Assembly (NCBI RefSeq): GCF_016899425.1
Contig: NZ_CP045995.1
Span: 62,001-126,000 of the forward strand
Length of the DNA: 64,000 nucleotides
Direction of reading: 5' to 3'
Source: Burkholderia sp. MS389
GTDB lineage: Bacteria; Pseudomonadota; Gammaproteobacteria; Burkholderiales; Burkholderiaceae
A program made the translations under genes and the position numbers. The notes under the pieces are model-generated. The model had not been told where the DNA came from, did not search any database, and saw nothing but the letters and a program-made list of their open reading frames with translations. Shown here piece by piece: positions 16,322 to 23,783 of the stretch; position 1 is the stretch's first letter; each line of letters starts with the position of its first letter.

Positions 16322-17515
16322 TCAGTGCGACTTCGTCGCGATGCGATGAATGCGTGCGGCCTGTGCGACGCGCGCCGGAGGCGACGCATGACAATGCGTG
16401 CCCGGTCTGCGGCGCGCGCGCTGGGCGAGGCCGGGTGGATCGGTGACGGCCGGCGCGGGTTTCGGCGCGTGTGCATCGACCCCGGAAGCGGCAACGGCGG
16501 CGACCGCGGCGACCGCGGCGACCGCCGGCAGCATCGCGTCGGCGTCGAGCCATGCACGCGTCGCTTCCGCGATCAGCCCGCGCAGCCATCGACCGCCTTC
16601 CGCGCACGCGCCCGATTCGTTCCACGTCATCCGGTACGCGATGTCCGGCGGCTCGGCCGGCAGCGCGACCGCGGCAAGCGGCAGCAGCTTCGCGTAGTGC
16701 CGCGCGAGCCGGTACGTGGTGGTGAGGATCAGGTCGCTGCGCACCAGCGCATGCGCGGCGAGTTCGAAATGCGGCAGCGTGACGACGATGCGCCGCTGCA
16801 GGCCCACGCGTTCGAGCTGCCGGTCGATCGCGCCGGACGCTTCGAGCCACGACGGCGTCGGGCACAGCTGCGGCGCCGCCGCGAACCCGGCGGCCGTCAT
16901 CGCGCCGTGCCGCGCGAGCGGATGCGTCGCGCGCATCAGGCACACGACGCGGTCGTCGAACAGGTCGTCCTGCCGGAAGCGCGACCGGCGTGCGGGCCGG
17001 TTGTCGATCACGACGTCGAGTTCGCCGTCGGCCAGCGCGCGCTCGTCGTCGAACCCGTCGCCGAGCGGATGAAACACCAGTTGTGCGTTCGGCGCACGCT
17101 CGCGGAACAGCGCGACGAGCTTCGGCACGAACAGCACGTTCAGATAGTCGGGGCAGCCGATCCGGTAGGTGCGCACCGACGTGCGCGCGTCGAACCTCGG
17201 CTGCTGGACGCGGATGAAGTCGATCACGCGCAGCGCGTTGCGCAGCGGCTCGATCAGTCGCGCGCCGAACTCGGTCGGCACCATTCCGTAGCGGCTGCGC
17301 ACCAGCAGCGGATCGCCGAGCAGCGTGCGCAGCCGCTTGAGCGCGGCGCTCGTCGCCGGCTGCGACATGTTCAGGCGCACGGCCGCGCGCGACACGGTAC
17401 GCTCGGTCAGCAGCACGAGCAGGATGCGCATCAGCCGCGCATCGAGCACGTCGAGCGCGCCCGCGGCGTCGCCCGCGTCGCGGGGCGGGGCGGTTGAGTC
17501 TAGCGGGCGCCGCAT
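16322..17515 (-). CDS. LysR family regulator (NodD-like group) with repetitive C-terminal tail
   Basis: The protein is 397 residues, about 90 more than the normal 300-310. An Ala-rich lead of ~22 residues precedes LDVLDARLMRILLVLLTERTVSRAAVRLNMSQPATSAALKRL, the NodD-type helix-turn-helix start. The effector domain (TYRIGCPDYLNVLFVPKLV) ends near residue 315. The rest is a low-complexity tail containing AVA repeats encoded by a 9-bp tandem repeat (16500-16526), then Arg/Pro/His-rich sequence. The tail may be dispensable or a frameshifted readthrough. It is 61 bp downstream of the racemase gene on the same strand and convergent with the MFS pump. Effector unknown. Confidence 0.8.
   Translation of the reverse strand: MRRPLDSTAPPRDAGDAAGALDVLDARLMRILLVLLTERTVSRAAVRLNMSQPATSAALKRLRTLLGDPLLVRSRYGMVPTEFGARLIEPLRNALRVIDFIRVQQPRFDARTSVRTYRIGCPDYLNVLFVPKLVALFRERAPNAQLVFHPLGDGFDDERALADGELDVVIDNRPARRSRFRQDDLFDDRVVCLMRATHPLARHGAMTAAGFAAAPQLCPTPSWLEASGAIDRQLERVGLQRRIVVTLPHFELAAHALVRSDLILTTTYRLARHYAKLLPLAAVALPAEPPDIAYRMTWNESGACAEGGRWLRGLIAEATRAWLDADAMLPAVAAVAAVAAVAASGVDAHAPKPAPAVTDPPGLAQRARRRPGTHCHASPPARVAQAARIHRIATKSH
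16500..16526. repeat. 9-bp tandem repeat (GCGACCGCG x3) inside a LysR gene
   Basis: Three consecutive copies of GCGACCGCG (last base varies) are preceded by one degenerate copy at 16491-16499. Each unit encodes Ala-Val-Ala on the minus strand, so copy-number changes would keep the frame and only lengthen or shorten the regulator's tail. Confidence 0.8.
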
Positions 17516-17576
17516 GCCGATACGCGTGCCGGAGAGACAGGCTGAGCGCGCCGCACGGCGGCCGGCCGGCGGCCCG

Positions 17577-18305
17577 TCATTTCGCGAAGGTGCCCGGCCA
17601 GCCGACGATCCGCTTCGGGCGCGGCGGCGCGTACGTGCGGACCTTCGACGTCTTCAGCTTCAGGCGCACCAGCGACTCGGCGAGCGCGACCGCGGCCGAC
17701 ACGCCGTCGACGACCGGCACGCCCGTGCATTCCTCGATCTGCCGGTCGAGGCCGGCCATCCCGCCGCAGCCGAGGCAGATCACTTCCGCGCGATCGTCCT
17801 TCACCGCGCGCTGCGCTTCGACGACGATCGATTCGATCGCGCGGGCCGGGTTCTCGTCGAGCTCCAGCACCGCGAGGCCGCTCGCGCGCACCGACGCGCA
17901 GCGCGCATCGAGCCCGGCGAGCTTCAGGCGATCCTCGATCAGCGGCACCGTGCGGTCGAGCGTCGTGACGACCGAGTAGCGATGGCCGAGCAGCATCGCG
18001 ATGCTCGCGGCCGCTTCGGTGATGTCGACGACGGGCACCGTCAGCAGTTCCTGCAGCCCTTCGCGGCCATGTTCGCCGTAGCCGGCCTGGATCACCGCGT
18101 CGTACGGTTCGTCGTAGCTCAGCACGCGATCCATCACGGCGATCGCCGCGAGGTAGCTCTCGAAGTTGCCTTCGATCGACTCCGCGCCGAAGCGCGGCGT
18201 GAGCCCGACGATCTCCGTGCCCGGCGACGCGGCGGCTTGTGCCTGCGCGGCGATCGCGTCGGTGATCGACTCGGTCGTGTTGACGTTGACTACCAGGATT
18301 CTCAT
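17577..18305 (-). CDS. hyuE: Hydantoin / Asp-Glu racemase family protein
   Basis: This 242-residue protein starts MRILVVNVNTTESITDAI, the signature start of hydantoin racemases of the Asp/Glu racemase superfamily. One of the two catalytic cysteines is in VICLGCGGMAG; the opposite position reads VIQAGYGEHG, where many members carry cysteine, so one-cysteine catalysis or a related activity (allantoin or hydantoin racemase, maleate-isomerase-like) must be considered. A CGGAG lies upstream of the ATG. The remnant of a hydantoin-type NCS1 permease about 1.2 kb upstream on the same strand (19495-19809) suggests the two once formed a transport/racemase unit for 5-substituted hydantoins or allantoin; a TnpB element now separates them. 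Confidence 0.8.
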   Translation of the reverse strand: MRILVVNVNTTESITDAIAAQAQAAASPGTEIVGLTPRFGAESIEGNFESYLAAIAVMDRVLSYDEPYDAVIQAGYGEHGREGLQELLTVPVVDITEAAASIAMLLGHRYSVVTTLDRTVPLIEDRLKLAGLDARCASVRASGLAVLELDENPARAIESIVVEAQRAVKDDRAEVICLGCGGMAGLDRQIEECTGVPVVDGVSAAVALAESLVRLKLKTSKVRTYAPPRPKRIVGWPGTFAK

Positions 18306-18325
18306 CAGAATTTGCTCCGATAAAC

Positions 18326-18370
18326 CCCGCCATTTCCCCCAAGGGGACTTCCTTCGGGGCGGATGGCGGG
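18326..18370. repeat. Imperfect palindrome between hyuE and the TnpB element
   Basis: CCCGCCAT at 18326-18333 pairs perfectly with ATGGCGGG at 18363-18370, and the interior (CCCC-AAGG ... CCTT-CGGGG) can fold again. It could be part of the left end of the TnpB element, where IS200/IS605 relatives carry foldback hairpins, or a leader hairpin of hyuE. The sequence does not decide between them. Confidence 0.5.
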
Positions 18371-18386
18371 ACGGGACGGCGTGCTG

Positions 18387-19494
18387 TTGACAGGCAGCTT
18401 CTTCCACGGGTTAGGATCACCTGCATGATCCTTGTCTACCGCTACCGCGTGAAGTCGCTCAACGGACTGCTCAACAAGCAGAGCCGTGCGGTGAACTACG
18501 TCTGGAACTACTGCAACGACACACAGAAGCACGCGCTCAAGTGGGGCAAGAAGTGGCCGACGGGTTTCGACCTGAACGTGCTGACGACCGGTAGCAGTAA
18601 GGAACTCGGCATCCACTCCAGCACGGTCAACGCGACATGCGAGCAATATGCGAAGTCGCGCAGCCAGCGTCGACACCCTTATCTGCGCTATCGCGGCAGG
18701 AAATCGCTGGGCTGGGTGCCGCTGAAGGGGCGTGACCTGAAGCGCGAGGGCGACGCGTTCCGTTTCGCCGGCAACACCTTTCGCGTGTTCAACAGCCGAC
18801 CGCTTCCCGAAGGCAAGATCAAGGACGGGACCAACTTTGCGCAGGATGCGCGTGGTAACTGGTTTCTGAACATCGCGATCGAGATGCCCGATGTGCAGGC
18901 CCGCCCGGTCCGTTCCGGCGTGGGCATCGATCTCGGCCTGAAAGACTTCGCCACACTTTCGACCGGCGAAAAACTGCCGAATGACCGGTTCGGCCGACGC
19001 GCGGCGGAGAAGCTGGCGAAAGCGCAACGGGCACGAAAGCACAAGCGGCATATCGCGAAGCTGCACGCCAAGGTCGCGAATGCCCGTGCCGACTTCCAGC
19101 ACAAGCTCGCGCTCGATCTGGTGCGGCGCTTCGATTACATCGCGGTCGGCAACGTGTCGGCCGCAAAACTCGCCAGAACCAGAATGGCGAAAAGCGTCTA
19201 CGACGCATCCTGGTCGTCCTTCCGAAACAAGCTCCGCTACAAAGCGATCGCGCACGGAGCCACGTTCGAGGAAGTGGACGAAAGCGGTTCTACCCAGTCC
19301 TGTTCGGCGTGCGGGTCGCAAGCCAGCACGACGCGGCCGAAAGGTATCGCAGGACCGAGAATAAGAGAATGGGCCTGCAGTGACTGTGGTGTCGAGCATG
19401 ATCGTGATATCAACGCTGCGCTGAACATTCTCCGATGCGGACGTGCATCGCCAGGTGTGGGAATCCTTCGCTTTTAGGCGGACGAGGACGTCAA
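18387..19494 (+). mobile_element. IS200/IS605-family element carrying only TnpB (IS1341-like)
   Basis: The right end is well defined: the sequence CTTTTAGGCGGACGAGGACGTCAA ends at 19494, closely like the usual right ends of TnpB-only elements (...AGGGCGGGGAGGATGTCAA), and permease coding sequence resumes at 19495. The left end is uncertain; a TTGAC pentamer at 18387-18391 could be the target-adjacent motif, with the element starting just after it. No TnpA (Y1 transposase) gene is present, so movement would need one in trans. Confidence 0.65.
18425..19477 (+). CDS. tnpB: TnpB RNA-guided nuclease-like protein (IS605 OrfB) with altered RuvC-II motif
   Basis: The 350-residue protein keeps the TnpB layout: N-terminal WED/REC region (NYVWNYCNDTQKHA, RGRKSLGWVPLK), RuvC-I with D169 in GIDLGLKDF, a zinc finger with CSACG (293-297) and CSDCG (318-322), and RuvC-III in HDRDINAALNI (325-335). 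The canonical RuvC-II glutamate (V-E-D-L) is replaced by glycine at residue 242 (IAVGNVSAAKLA), while a new glutamate, E286, stands where most TnpBs have proline before the zinc finger (EEVDESGSTQSCSACG). TnpB proteins cut DNA guided by an RNA made from the element's right end. Activity here is uncertain, though a shifted active-site acid could rescue it. Confidence 0.85.
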   Translation: MILVYRYRVKSLNGLLNKQSRAVNYVWNYCNDTQKHALKWGKKWPTGFDLNVLTTGSSKELGIHSSTVNATCEQYAKSRSQRRHPYLRYRGRKSLGWVPLKGRDLKREGDAFRFAGNTFRVFNSRPLPEGKIKDGTNFAQDARGNWFLNIAIEMPDVQARPVRSGVGIDLGLKDFATLSTGEKLPNDRFGRRAAEKLAKAQRARKHKRHIAKLHAKVANARADFQHKLALDLVRRFDYIAVGNVSAAKLARTRMAKSVYDASWSSFRNKLRYKAIAHGATFEEVDESGSTQSCSACGSQASTTRPKGIAGPRIREWACSDCGVEHDRDINAALNILRCGRASPGVGILRF

Positions 19495-19514
19495 GAAGCA
19501 GTACACGAGCACCG
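19420..19514 (+). ncRNA. Predicted 3'-end guide RNA (omega/reRNA) region of the TnpB element
   Basis: In TnpB systems the scaffold RNA comes from the end of tnpB and the right end, and the guide is the flanking sequence. Here the scaffold would overlap the last tnpB codons and end at TCAA (19491-19494). The guide would then start at 19495 (GAAGCAGTACACGAGC...), which is antisense permease sequence. The 5' limit is a guess. This is inference from family knowledge, not a structure prediction. Confidence 0.4.
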
Positions 19515-19809
19515 CGCCGATCGCGAGCGACGCAAGCATCTGCCACCCCGACAGGCCGAGCGCGAACAGCCCGATCGCGAACGAGTAGTTCGCGATGTTG
19601 TGCACGTCGTTGGTCCATAGCGCGAAGATGCTGTAGCGGCCCCACGTGCGGCCTTCGGCCTGGGTTGGCGCGAGGTCGGCGTTGTGCAGCCGCGGGCTTA
19701 GCGCGGGATCGCGCGCGGCCGTGTCGGTTCGATGCGATGGGGCGTCCGCGCCGGGCCCGATGCCCGCGCGGTGGATGGCTTCCAGTTGCACGCCGTTGTC
19801 TCCTTCCAT
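19474..19809 (-). pseudogene. NCS1 nucleobase/hydantoin permease, 5' remnant cut by the TnpB element
   Basis: About 105 genuine residues remain, against ~490 for the family. They include an N-terminal cytoplasmic lead, then the NCS1 signature LHNADLAPTQAEGRTWGRYSIFALW and WTNDVHNIANYSFAIGL, and the start of a second helix (MLASLAIGAVLVYCF). After F at 19495-19497 the frame runs into the insertion sequence and stops at 19474 (TAA) after LTSSSA. The remaining ~380 codons are not found between the element and hyuE, so they were deleted. The intact gene would have imported hydantoin, allantoin or a related base with a cation. Confidence 0.82.
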
Positions 19810-20043
19810 GTGCGGGGCGCGACACCGGCCGCATGTCGTACGCAGCGCGGGCCGGGCCCCGGTGGACGTTATGTCTCGGATTTGTTCGCGAGTATGGGCG
19901 GCGGCTACCGCGATGGGAAATTAAATATTCGGCTGGGCGTCATTTGAAAAATGAATGCAATGGCGCGCGGCCGCGGAGACGGGCGACGGCACGCATATTG
20001 CGAGTCAGCGGGTTCCATCCACATCGACATCAGCGGAGGTGTC
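19810..20043. other. Intergenic region with promoters facing both ways
   Basis: About 230 bp lie between the truncated permease and a small exported protein gene. An AT-richer patch GGGAAATTAAATATTCGG (around 19915-19932) is the most promoter-like stretch. AGCGGAGGTGTC before 20044 gives the downstream gene a strong Shine-Dalgarno. Confidence 0.4.
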
Positions 20044-20292
20044 ATGCAGCGATATTCCATTCGTCACGTATCGCGAGCCGTCTTCGCCGGCATCCTGATC
20101 GCGGGCCTGGCGGCAGGCGCGGGTTGCCAGAAGAAGGGCGACAACGGCGCAGCCAGTTCGGATTCGAGCGCAGCGAGCGGCATGTCGGCCGCGCCTTCCA
20201 CCGCACCGTCGGGCATGCCGAGCAGCGGCGCGGCCGGCACGACCCTGCCGGGCGCGGCTTCCGCCCCGGCCGGCGCGAGCGGCGGCGGTTGA
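20044..20292 (+). CDS. Small exported Ala/Ser/Gly-rich protein, possible lipoprotein
   Basis: This 82-residue protein begins MQRYSIRHVSRAVFAGILIAGLAAGAGCQKKGD. The basic start and hydrophobic stretch form a signal peptide; the cysteine at residue ~28 could be lipidated, but the preceding residues (A-G-A-G) are a poor lipobox. The mature part is disordered and rich in Ala, Ser, Gly, Pro and Met. A strong Shine-Dalgarno (GGAGGTG) supports the start. I do not recognise a named family; it looks like a Burkholderia-type small envelope protein. Confidence 0.65.
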   Translation: MQRYSIRHVSRAVFAGILIAGLAAGAGCQKKGDNGAASSDSSAASGMSAAPSTAPSGMPSSGAAGTTLPGAASAPAGASGGG

Positions 20293-20492
20293 CCGGCATT
20301 GGGGGGATCGGGCGGGCGGCGCGCCAGCGTGCCGCCGGTTCGCCCACCGAGCGCCGTGTCCGTCGGCGCGTGCGCCGAACGGCGTACGTGCGGAGCGGTG
20401 CGCATGAAAGATTTGCAAGGACCGTTGTAGCGAATTCCGGCGCGGCGACGACGGCGTGACGCCGACGTCCGCCGGCCGGGCAAGGAGGTGCG

Positions 20493-21047
20493 ATGCAGAA
20501 CGCGGAATCGAACCCTACCCCGGAAAAGCAGCGGGAACAGATTGCGAAGAGCCCGGTGAAGACGCCGGCGGCCGGCGACATGCCGGACGCGGCGACCCAG
20601 GCCGCCCAGACGGCGCAGCGTCCGCTGACGCCGGAGGCCGTTGCCGGGAAAATGCCGACCGGCCTGCCGGAGATCGACGTCGACGCGCACGCGGTCGACA
20701 GCGGCGATCCGGTGCGCCGGGCCGCCGGCCGGATCGTCACGCTCGACAACGCGAACATGGCGATGACCGACAACACGGTCGACGTCGACGGCAAAGGCAT
20801 GGAGGCGCGCACCGGCGCGTCGGAACTGCAGGACAACGTGATCTATTCGAACGCGTCGCTCGACGAAGCGGTCGATACGCCCGACGAAGGGCTCGGCGGA
20901 ATCGAGAGCCGGCCGTCCGGCAACATGCCGCAGATCGCGACGCGCCCGGGCTGGCGCGTGCGCCATGTCGGCGACGTCGATGTCGAGCACGGCGACGGGA
21001 CGCGCGCCGAGCACGTGATCTGCCTCGAACGGACCGACGACCGATAG
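20493..21047 (+). CDS. DUF3005-type hydrophilic protein
   Basis: This is a 184-residue soluble acidic protein with no signal peptide. A near-perfect Shine-Dalgarno (AGGAGGTG) precedes the ATG. The first 75 residues are Ala/Pro/Gln-rich and disordered. The conserved second half contains TVDVDGKGMEARTG, NVIYSNASLDEAVDTPDEGLGGIESRPSGN and a final DVEHGDGTRAEHVICLER, which I associate with DUF3005 proteins of Burkholderia. Role unknown. A strong terminator follows at 21081-21128. Confidence 0.7.
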   Translation: MQNAESNPTPEKQREQIAKSPVKTPAAGDMPDAATQAAQTAQRPLTPEAVAGKMPTGLPEIDVDAHAVDSGDPVRRAAGRIVTLDNANMAMTDNTVDVDGKGMEARTGASELQDNVIYSNASLDEAVDTPDEGLGGIESRPSGNMPQIATRPGWRVRHVGDVDVEHGDGTRAEHVICLERTDDR

Positions 21048-21080
21048 CGGGCAGCGATATCGACGCTCGATACCGGTATG

Positions 21081-21128
21081 CGACACACGGCGGCCGATGC
21101 AATCGCACCGGCCGCCGTGTGTCGTTTT
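21081..21128 (+). terminator. Rho-independent terminator after the DUF3005-type gene
   Basis: A perfect 16-bp stem, CGACACACGGCGGCCG (21081-21096) with CGGCCGCCGTGTGTCG (21109-21124), has a 12-nt loop and is followed directly by TTTT (21125-21128). It is 34 bp past the stop at 21047. Confidence 0.88.
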
Positions 21129-21155
21129 CGGCCCGTTGCCGCGTGAGTGGCTGCG

Positions 21156-21917
21156 TTATTGCGGCCCCAGCTCCTGCGCGGACGTATCGGCGTCGTTGCC
21201 CTGCGCGACGAGCACGTGAATGTCGTTCGGCGTCACGTCGCCGATGCCGCCGGACGGAATCGTCAGGAGCAGCCAGTCCGCGTTGTTGGCGATGCTGACC
21301 GGCGCGGTCTTGAGGATCGGCGACTTGCTGCCGGCCGTCGTGACGATCACCTGGTAGGTGCCGCCGTTCAGGTAGACCGAATCCTGCGTCGAGGCCGGCA
21401 CGGCATTCTGGTAGGCCGCGCCTGCCAGCGTCGGGCTCTGCGTCGTGATGTCGGTGCCGGGCGGCACGACGTACACGTCCACGTTCTGCGCGTTCGGCGA
21501 TGCGTTGAAGCCGCGCACGCGCGCCTTGTCCGACAGCAGGCCCTTCGCGTATGGATCGTCGATGACGGAGATCAGCGACGTCGTGCTCGGCAGCGCGATC
21601 GTCGTGTAGTGGTGCCCGTTCGCGGCGCTGAACGATTGGGATGCGACGGTCGCGGTCGTGCCCGACACGTCGTAGCTCGCGGTCTGCGTGCCCGAGTCGA
21701 TGTCGTGATAGCGCGTCACGCCCTTGTATGCGACGCCCGACTGGTCGACCTTCGCGTTCAGGTAGTAGTCGAGGTTCGGGCCGGCCGGCACCGCGTTGAT
21801 GAAGCGCGCCTGCGGCTTCGAGATGCCGAGTACGGTCCCGGCGTCGTCGCCGCCGCCGCACGCTGTGAGCACGGAAATGACCGAGCACAGGGCCACTATC
21901 GTTCGTATTGATTTCAT
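21156..21917 (-). CDS. DUF4397 domain lipoprotein
   Basis: This is a 253-residue exported protein. MKSIRTIVALCSVISVLTACGGG is a lipoprotein signal with lipobox LTAC (Cys20). The mature protein has two repeats of the DUF4397 beta fold: ARFINAVPAGPNLDYYLNA (about 37-55) and VRGFNASPNAQNVDVYVVPPGTDI (about 133-156), each followed by short beta strands such as GTYQVIVTTAG. DUF4397 proteins are surface or periplasmic beta-sandwich proteins of unknown ligand. It is convergent with the DUF3005 gene across the terminator. A longer in-frame stretch upstream lacks a signal and was not used. Confidence 0.85.
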   Translation of the reverse strand: MKSIRTIVALCSVISVLTACGGGDDAGTVLGISKPQARFINAVPAGPNLDYYLNAKVDQSGVAYKGVTRYHDIDSGTQTASYDVSGTTATVASQSFSAANGHHYTTIALPSTTSLISVIDDPYAKGLLSDKARVRGFNASPNAQNVDVYVVPPGTDITTQSPTLAGAAYQNAVPASTQDSVYLNGGTYQVIVTTAGSKSPILKTAPVSIANNADWLLLTIPSGGIGDVTPNDIHVLVAQGNDADTSAQELGPQ

Positions 21918-22427
21918 GTCGTCCTCTCGTTCAGGAAACCTGCCTTGCGATGCGGGACCGCCGCGCAAAGGATCGCGCGGGGCGCAGCGCCGGTTGGAAG
22001 GAAGATGGCTGTCCGCCGGATGGCGGGCGCGGAGGTGACGCAAGCGGTGTGCCTGTGCGGAGAAAAAGCCGGCGAACGACGGCGGGGTGCCCGACGCGGG
22101 GCGTTGGGGGGAGCGGGCTGCGCGATCGACGCGGTTGTAAAAAGCACATCCGCGCGCCACGCGCCGGGGTCAGCCGGCGTGCCGAACGCTCGCGGGAGCG
22201 TGCGCGAGAATCCGGCAGGCGGGCGTGCGTCGACCGTCGCGCCGGACGAAATGACCTGTCGGACGAAAATGATGGCCGGCGACGGCTGTAAATCTTGCCA
22301 GGTTCGACCATCGTTTAACCATTCGAAACAATGTGTTCACCGAAAGGGGCATGATCTCCGGCGATCGAGCAGGCATACTGTCGCCTATGTTGCTTAATGC
22401 ACGCCGGCCGGCGTGCGCTTGCCCTCC

Positions 22428-22760
22428 ATGCCCATTCCAGTCTCTTTTCGAACCCTGCGATGGTTGACCATTGCGGCGACTGCATGCTTGCTCGCCGCGT
22501 GTTCGACTGCTTCCGACGTGACCGCGACGTCGAACCCGAACGTATTCACCGTGACGACGCGCACGGTCGGCCTGTCGACGACGTGGGCCGACGCCCATCA
22601 GAAGGCCGTCAGCGAAGCCACCAACTACTGCTCGCAGCGCGGGATGCGCGCGAGCATGAAGCAGGAATCCCTGACCGCCGGCCGCCGTGTCGACGCGCGC
22701 TCGGAACTCGCGTTCGAGTGCCATCCGACCTTCGAGACGGCGTCGAACCCGCGCGGTTGA
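22428..22760 (+). CDS. Small lipoprotein of unknown function
   Basis: This 110-residue protein starts MPIPVSFRTLRWLTIAATACLLAACSTAS, a clear lipoprotein signal with lipobox LLAAC (Cys25). The mature part contains VFTVTTRTVGLSTTWADAHQKAVSEATNYCSQRGM, which resembles the short YgdI/YajI-like or DUF-type lipoproteins with one alpha helix and paired cysteines. A GTG at 22413 is an alternative start. A weak terminator hairpin with TTTT follows. Confidence 0.75.
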   Translation: MPIPVSFRTLRWLTIAATACLLAACSTASDVTATSNPNVFTVTTRTVGLSTTWADAHQKAVSEATNYCSQRGMRASMKQESLTAGRRVDARSELAFECHPTFETASNPRG

Positions 22761-22766
22761 CCGATC

Positions 22767-22794
22767 GGCGGCATGATCGCGCCGCCCGCGTTTT
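22767..22794 (+). terminator. Weak terminator after the small lipoprotein gene
   Basis: GGCGGC (22767-22772) pairs with GCCGCC (22781-22786) over an 8-nt loop, followed by CGCG and TTTT (22791-22794). The stem is short, so the call is tentative. Confidence 0.4.
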
Positions 22795-22812
22795 CCTTCC
22801 CCCGCATGCAAA

Positions 22813-22849
22813 CCGACCCGCGATGCCCTACGGGCACATCGCGGGTCGG
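22813..22849 (-). terminator. Strong hairpin downstream of mmsB
   Basis: CCGACCCGCGATG (22813-22825) pairs perfectly with CATCGCGGGTCGG (22837-22849), with a further CCC/GGG pairing inside. On the minus strand the hairpin is followed by TTTG, consistent with termination of the mmsAB transcript 27 bp after its stop. Confidence 0.65.
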
Positions 22850-22875
22850 CGCACGTCCGGCGTCGGCCGGGCGGG

Positions 22876-23766
22876 TCAGGCCGGCTGCGCCTCGTACAGC
22901 TTCACGCACGCGGAGAAGTCGAGCGTGCCGAGCCCCTGCTGGCTCATCGACTGATACAGCTGCTGCGCGAGCGCGCCCATCCAGACCGGCTGATGGGCGC
23001 CGCGCGCGGCTTCGGTCGCGAGGCCGAGATCCTTCAGCATCAGGTTCGCCGCGAAGCCGCCCGCATAGCCGCGCGCGGCCGGCGCCGTGTCGCTCACGCC
23101 CGGATACGGGTTGTACGCGTCCGAACTCCAGCAGCGGCCCGTCGACGTGTTGATGATGCCGGCCAGCACCGGAGGCTCGATGCCGAGCGCCGCGCCCAGC
23201 GCCATCGCTTCCGCGACGCCCATCATCGAGATGCCGAGCAGCAGGTTGTTGCAGATCTTCGCGATCTGCCCGGTGCCGGTGCCGCCGCAGTGCACGACGT
23301 TCTTGCCCATGTCGAGCAGCACGGGGCGGATGCGCTCGAACAGCGCGGCGTCCGCGCCGACCATGAAGGTCAGCGTGCCGGCCTGCGCGCCGCCGGTGCC
23401 GCCCGACACGGGCGCGTCGGCGAGCGGAAAGTCGCGCTGCGCGGCGACGTCGGCCACCGCGCGCACGGTGCCGGGATCGATCGTGCTGCAGTCGATCAGC
23501 GTCGCGCCGGCGCGTGCGCCGGCCAGCACGCCGTCGTCGCCGAGGTAGACGGCGCGCACGTGCTGCGCGGCCGGCAGCATCGTGATGATCAACGAGCCGC
23601 GCGCGGCGGCGTCACGCGGCGACGCCGCCGCGGTCGCGCCGGCGCGCACCGCGGCGTCGACCGCATGCGCGTCGAGGTCGAACACCGTCAGCGCGTGGCC
23701 GGCCTTGAGCAGGTTGGCGGCCATCGGGCCGCCCATGTTGCCGAGTCCGATGAAGGCGATTTCCAT
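22876..23766 (-). CDS. mmsB: 3-hydroxyisobutyrate dehydrogenase
   Basis: This 296-residue NAD-dependent enzyme oxidises 3-hydroxyisobutyrate to methylmalonate semialdehyde in valine catabolism. The nucleotide-binding motif is GLGNMGGPMAANLLKAGH at the start; the substrate-binding motif DAPVSGGTGGAQAGTLTFMVG and the catalytic lysine region GQIAKICNNLL follow. Length is typical. It sits 17 bp after mmsA on the same strand, so the two are co-transcribed and the aldehyde product is passed to MmsA. Confidence 0.92.
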   Translation of the reverse strand: MEIAFIGLGNMGGPMAANLLKAGHALTVFDLDAHAVDAAVRAGATAAASPRDAAARGSLIITMLPAAQHVRAVYLGDDGVLAGARAGATLIDCSTIDPGTVRAVADVAAQRDFPLADAPVSGGTGGAQAGTLTFMVGADAALFERIRPVLLDMGKNVVHCGGTGTGQIAKICNNLLLGISMMGVAEAMALGAALGIEPPVLAGIINTSTGRCWSSDAYNPYPGVSDTAPAARGYAGGFAANLMLKDLGLATEAARGAHQPVWMGALAQQLYQSMSQQGLGTLDFSACVKLYEAQPA

Positions 23767-23783
23767 GTGCGGGCTCCGTCGGA

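Noticed and set aside
17577..19809. A complete hydantoin-use operon
   Set aside because: Only a racemase and a truncated permease are present; no hydantoinase or carbamoylase gene is in the window.
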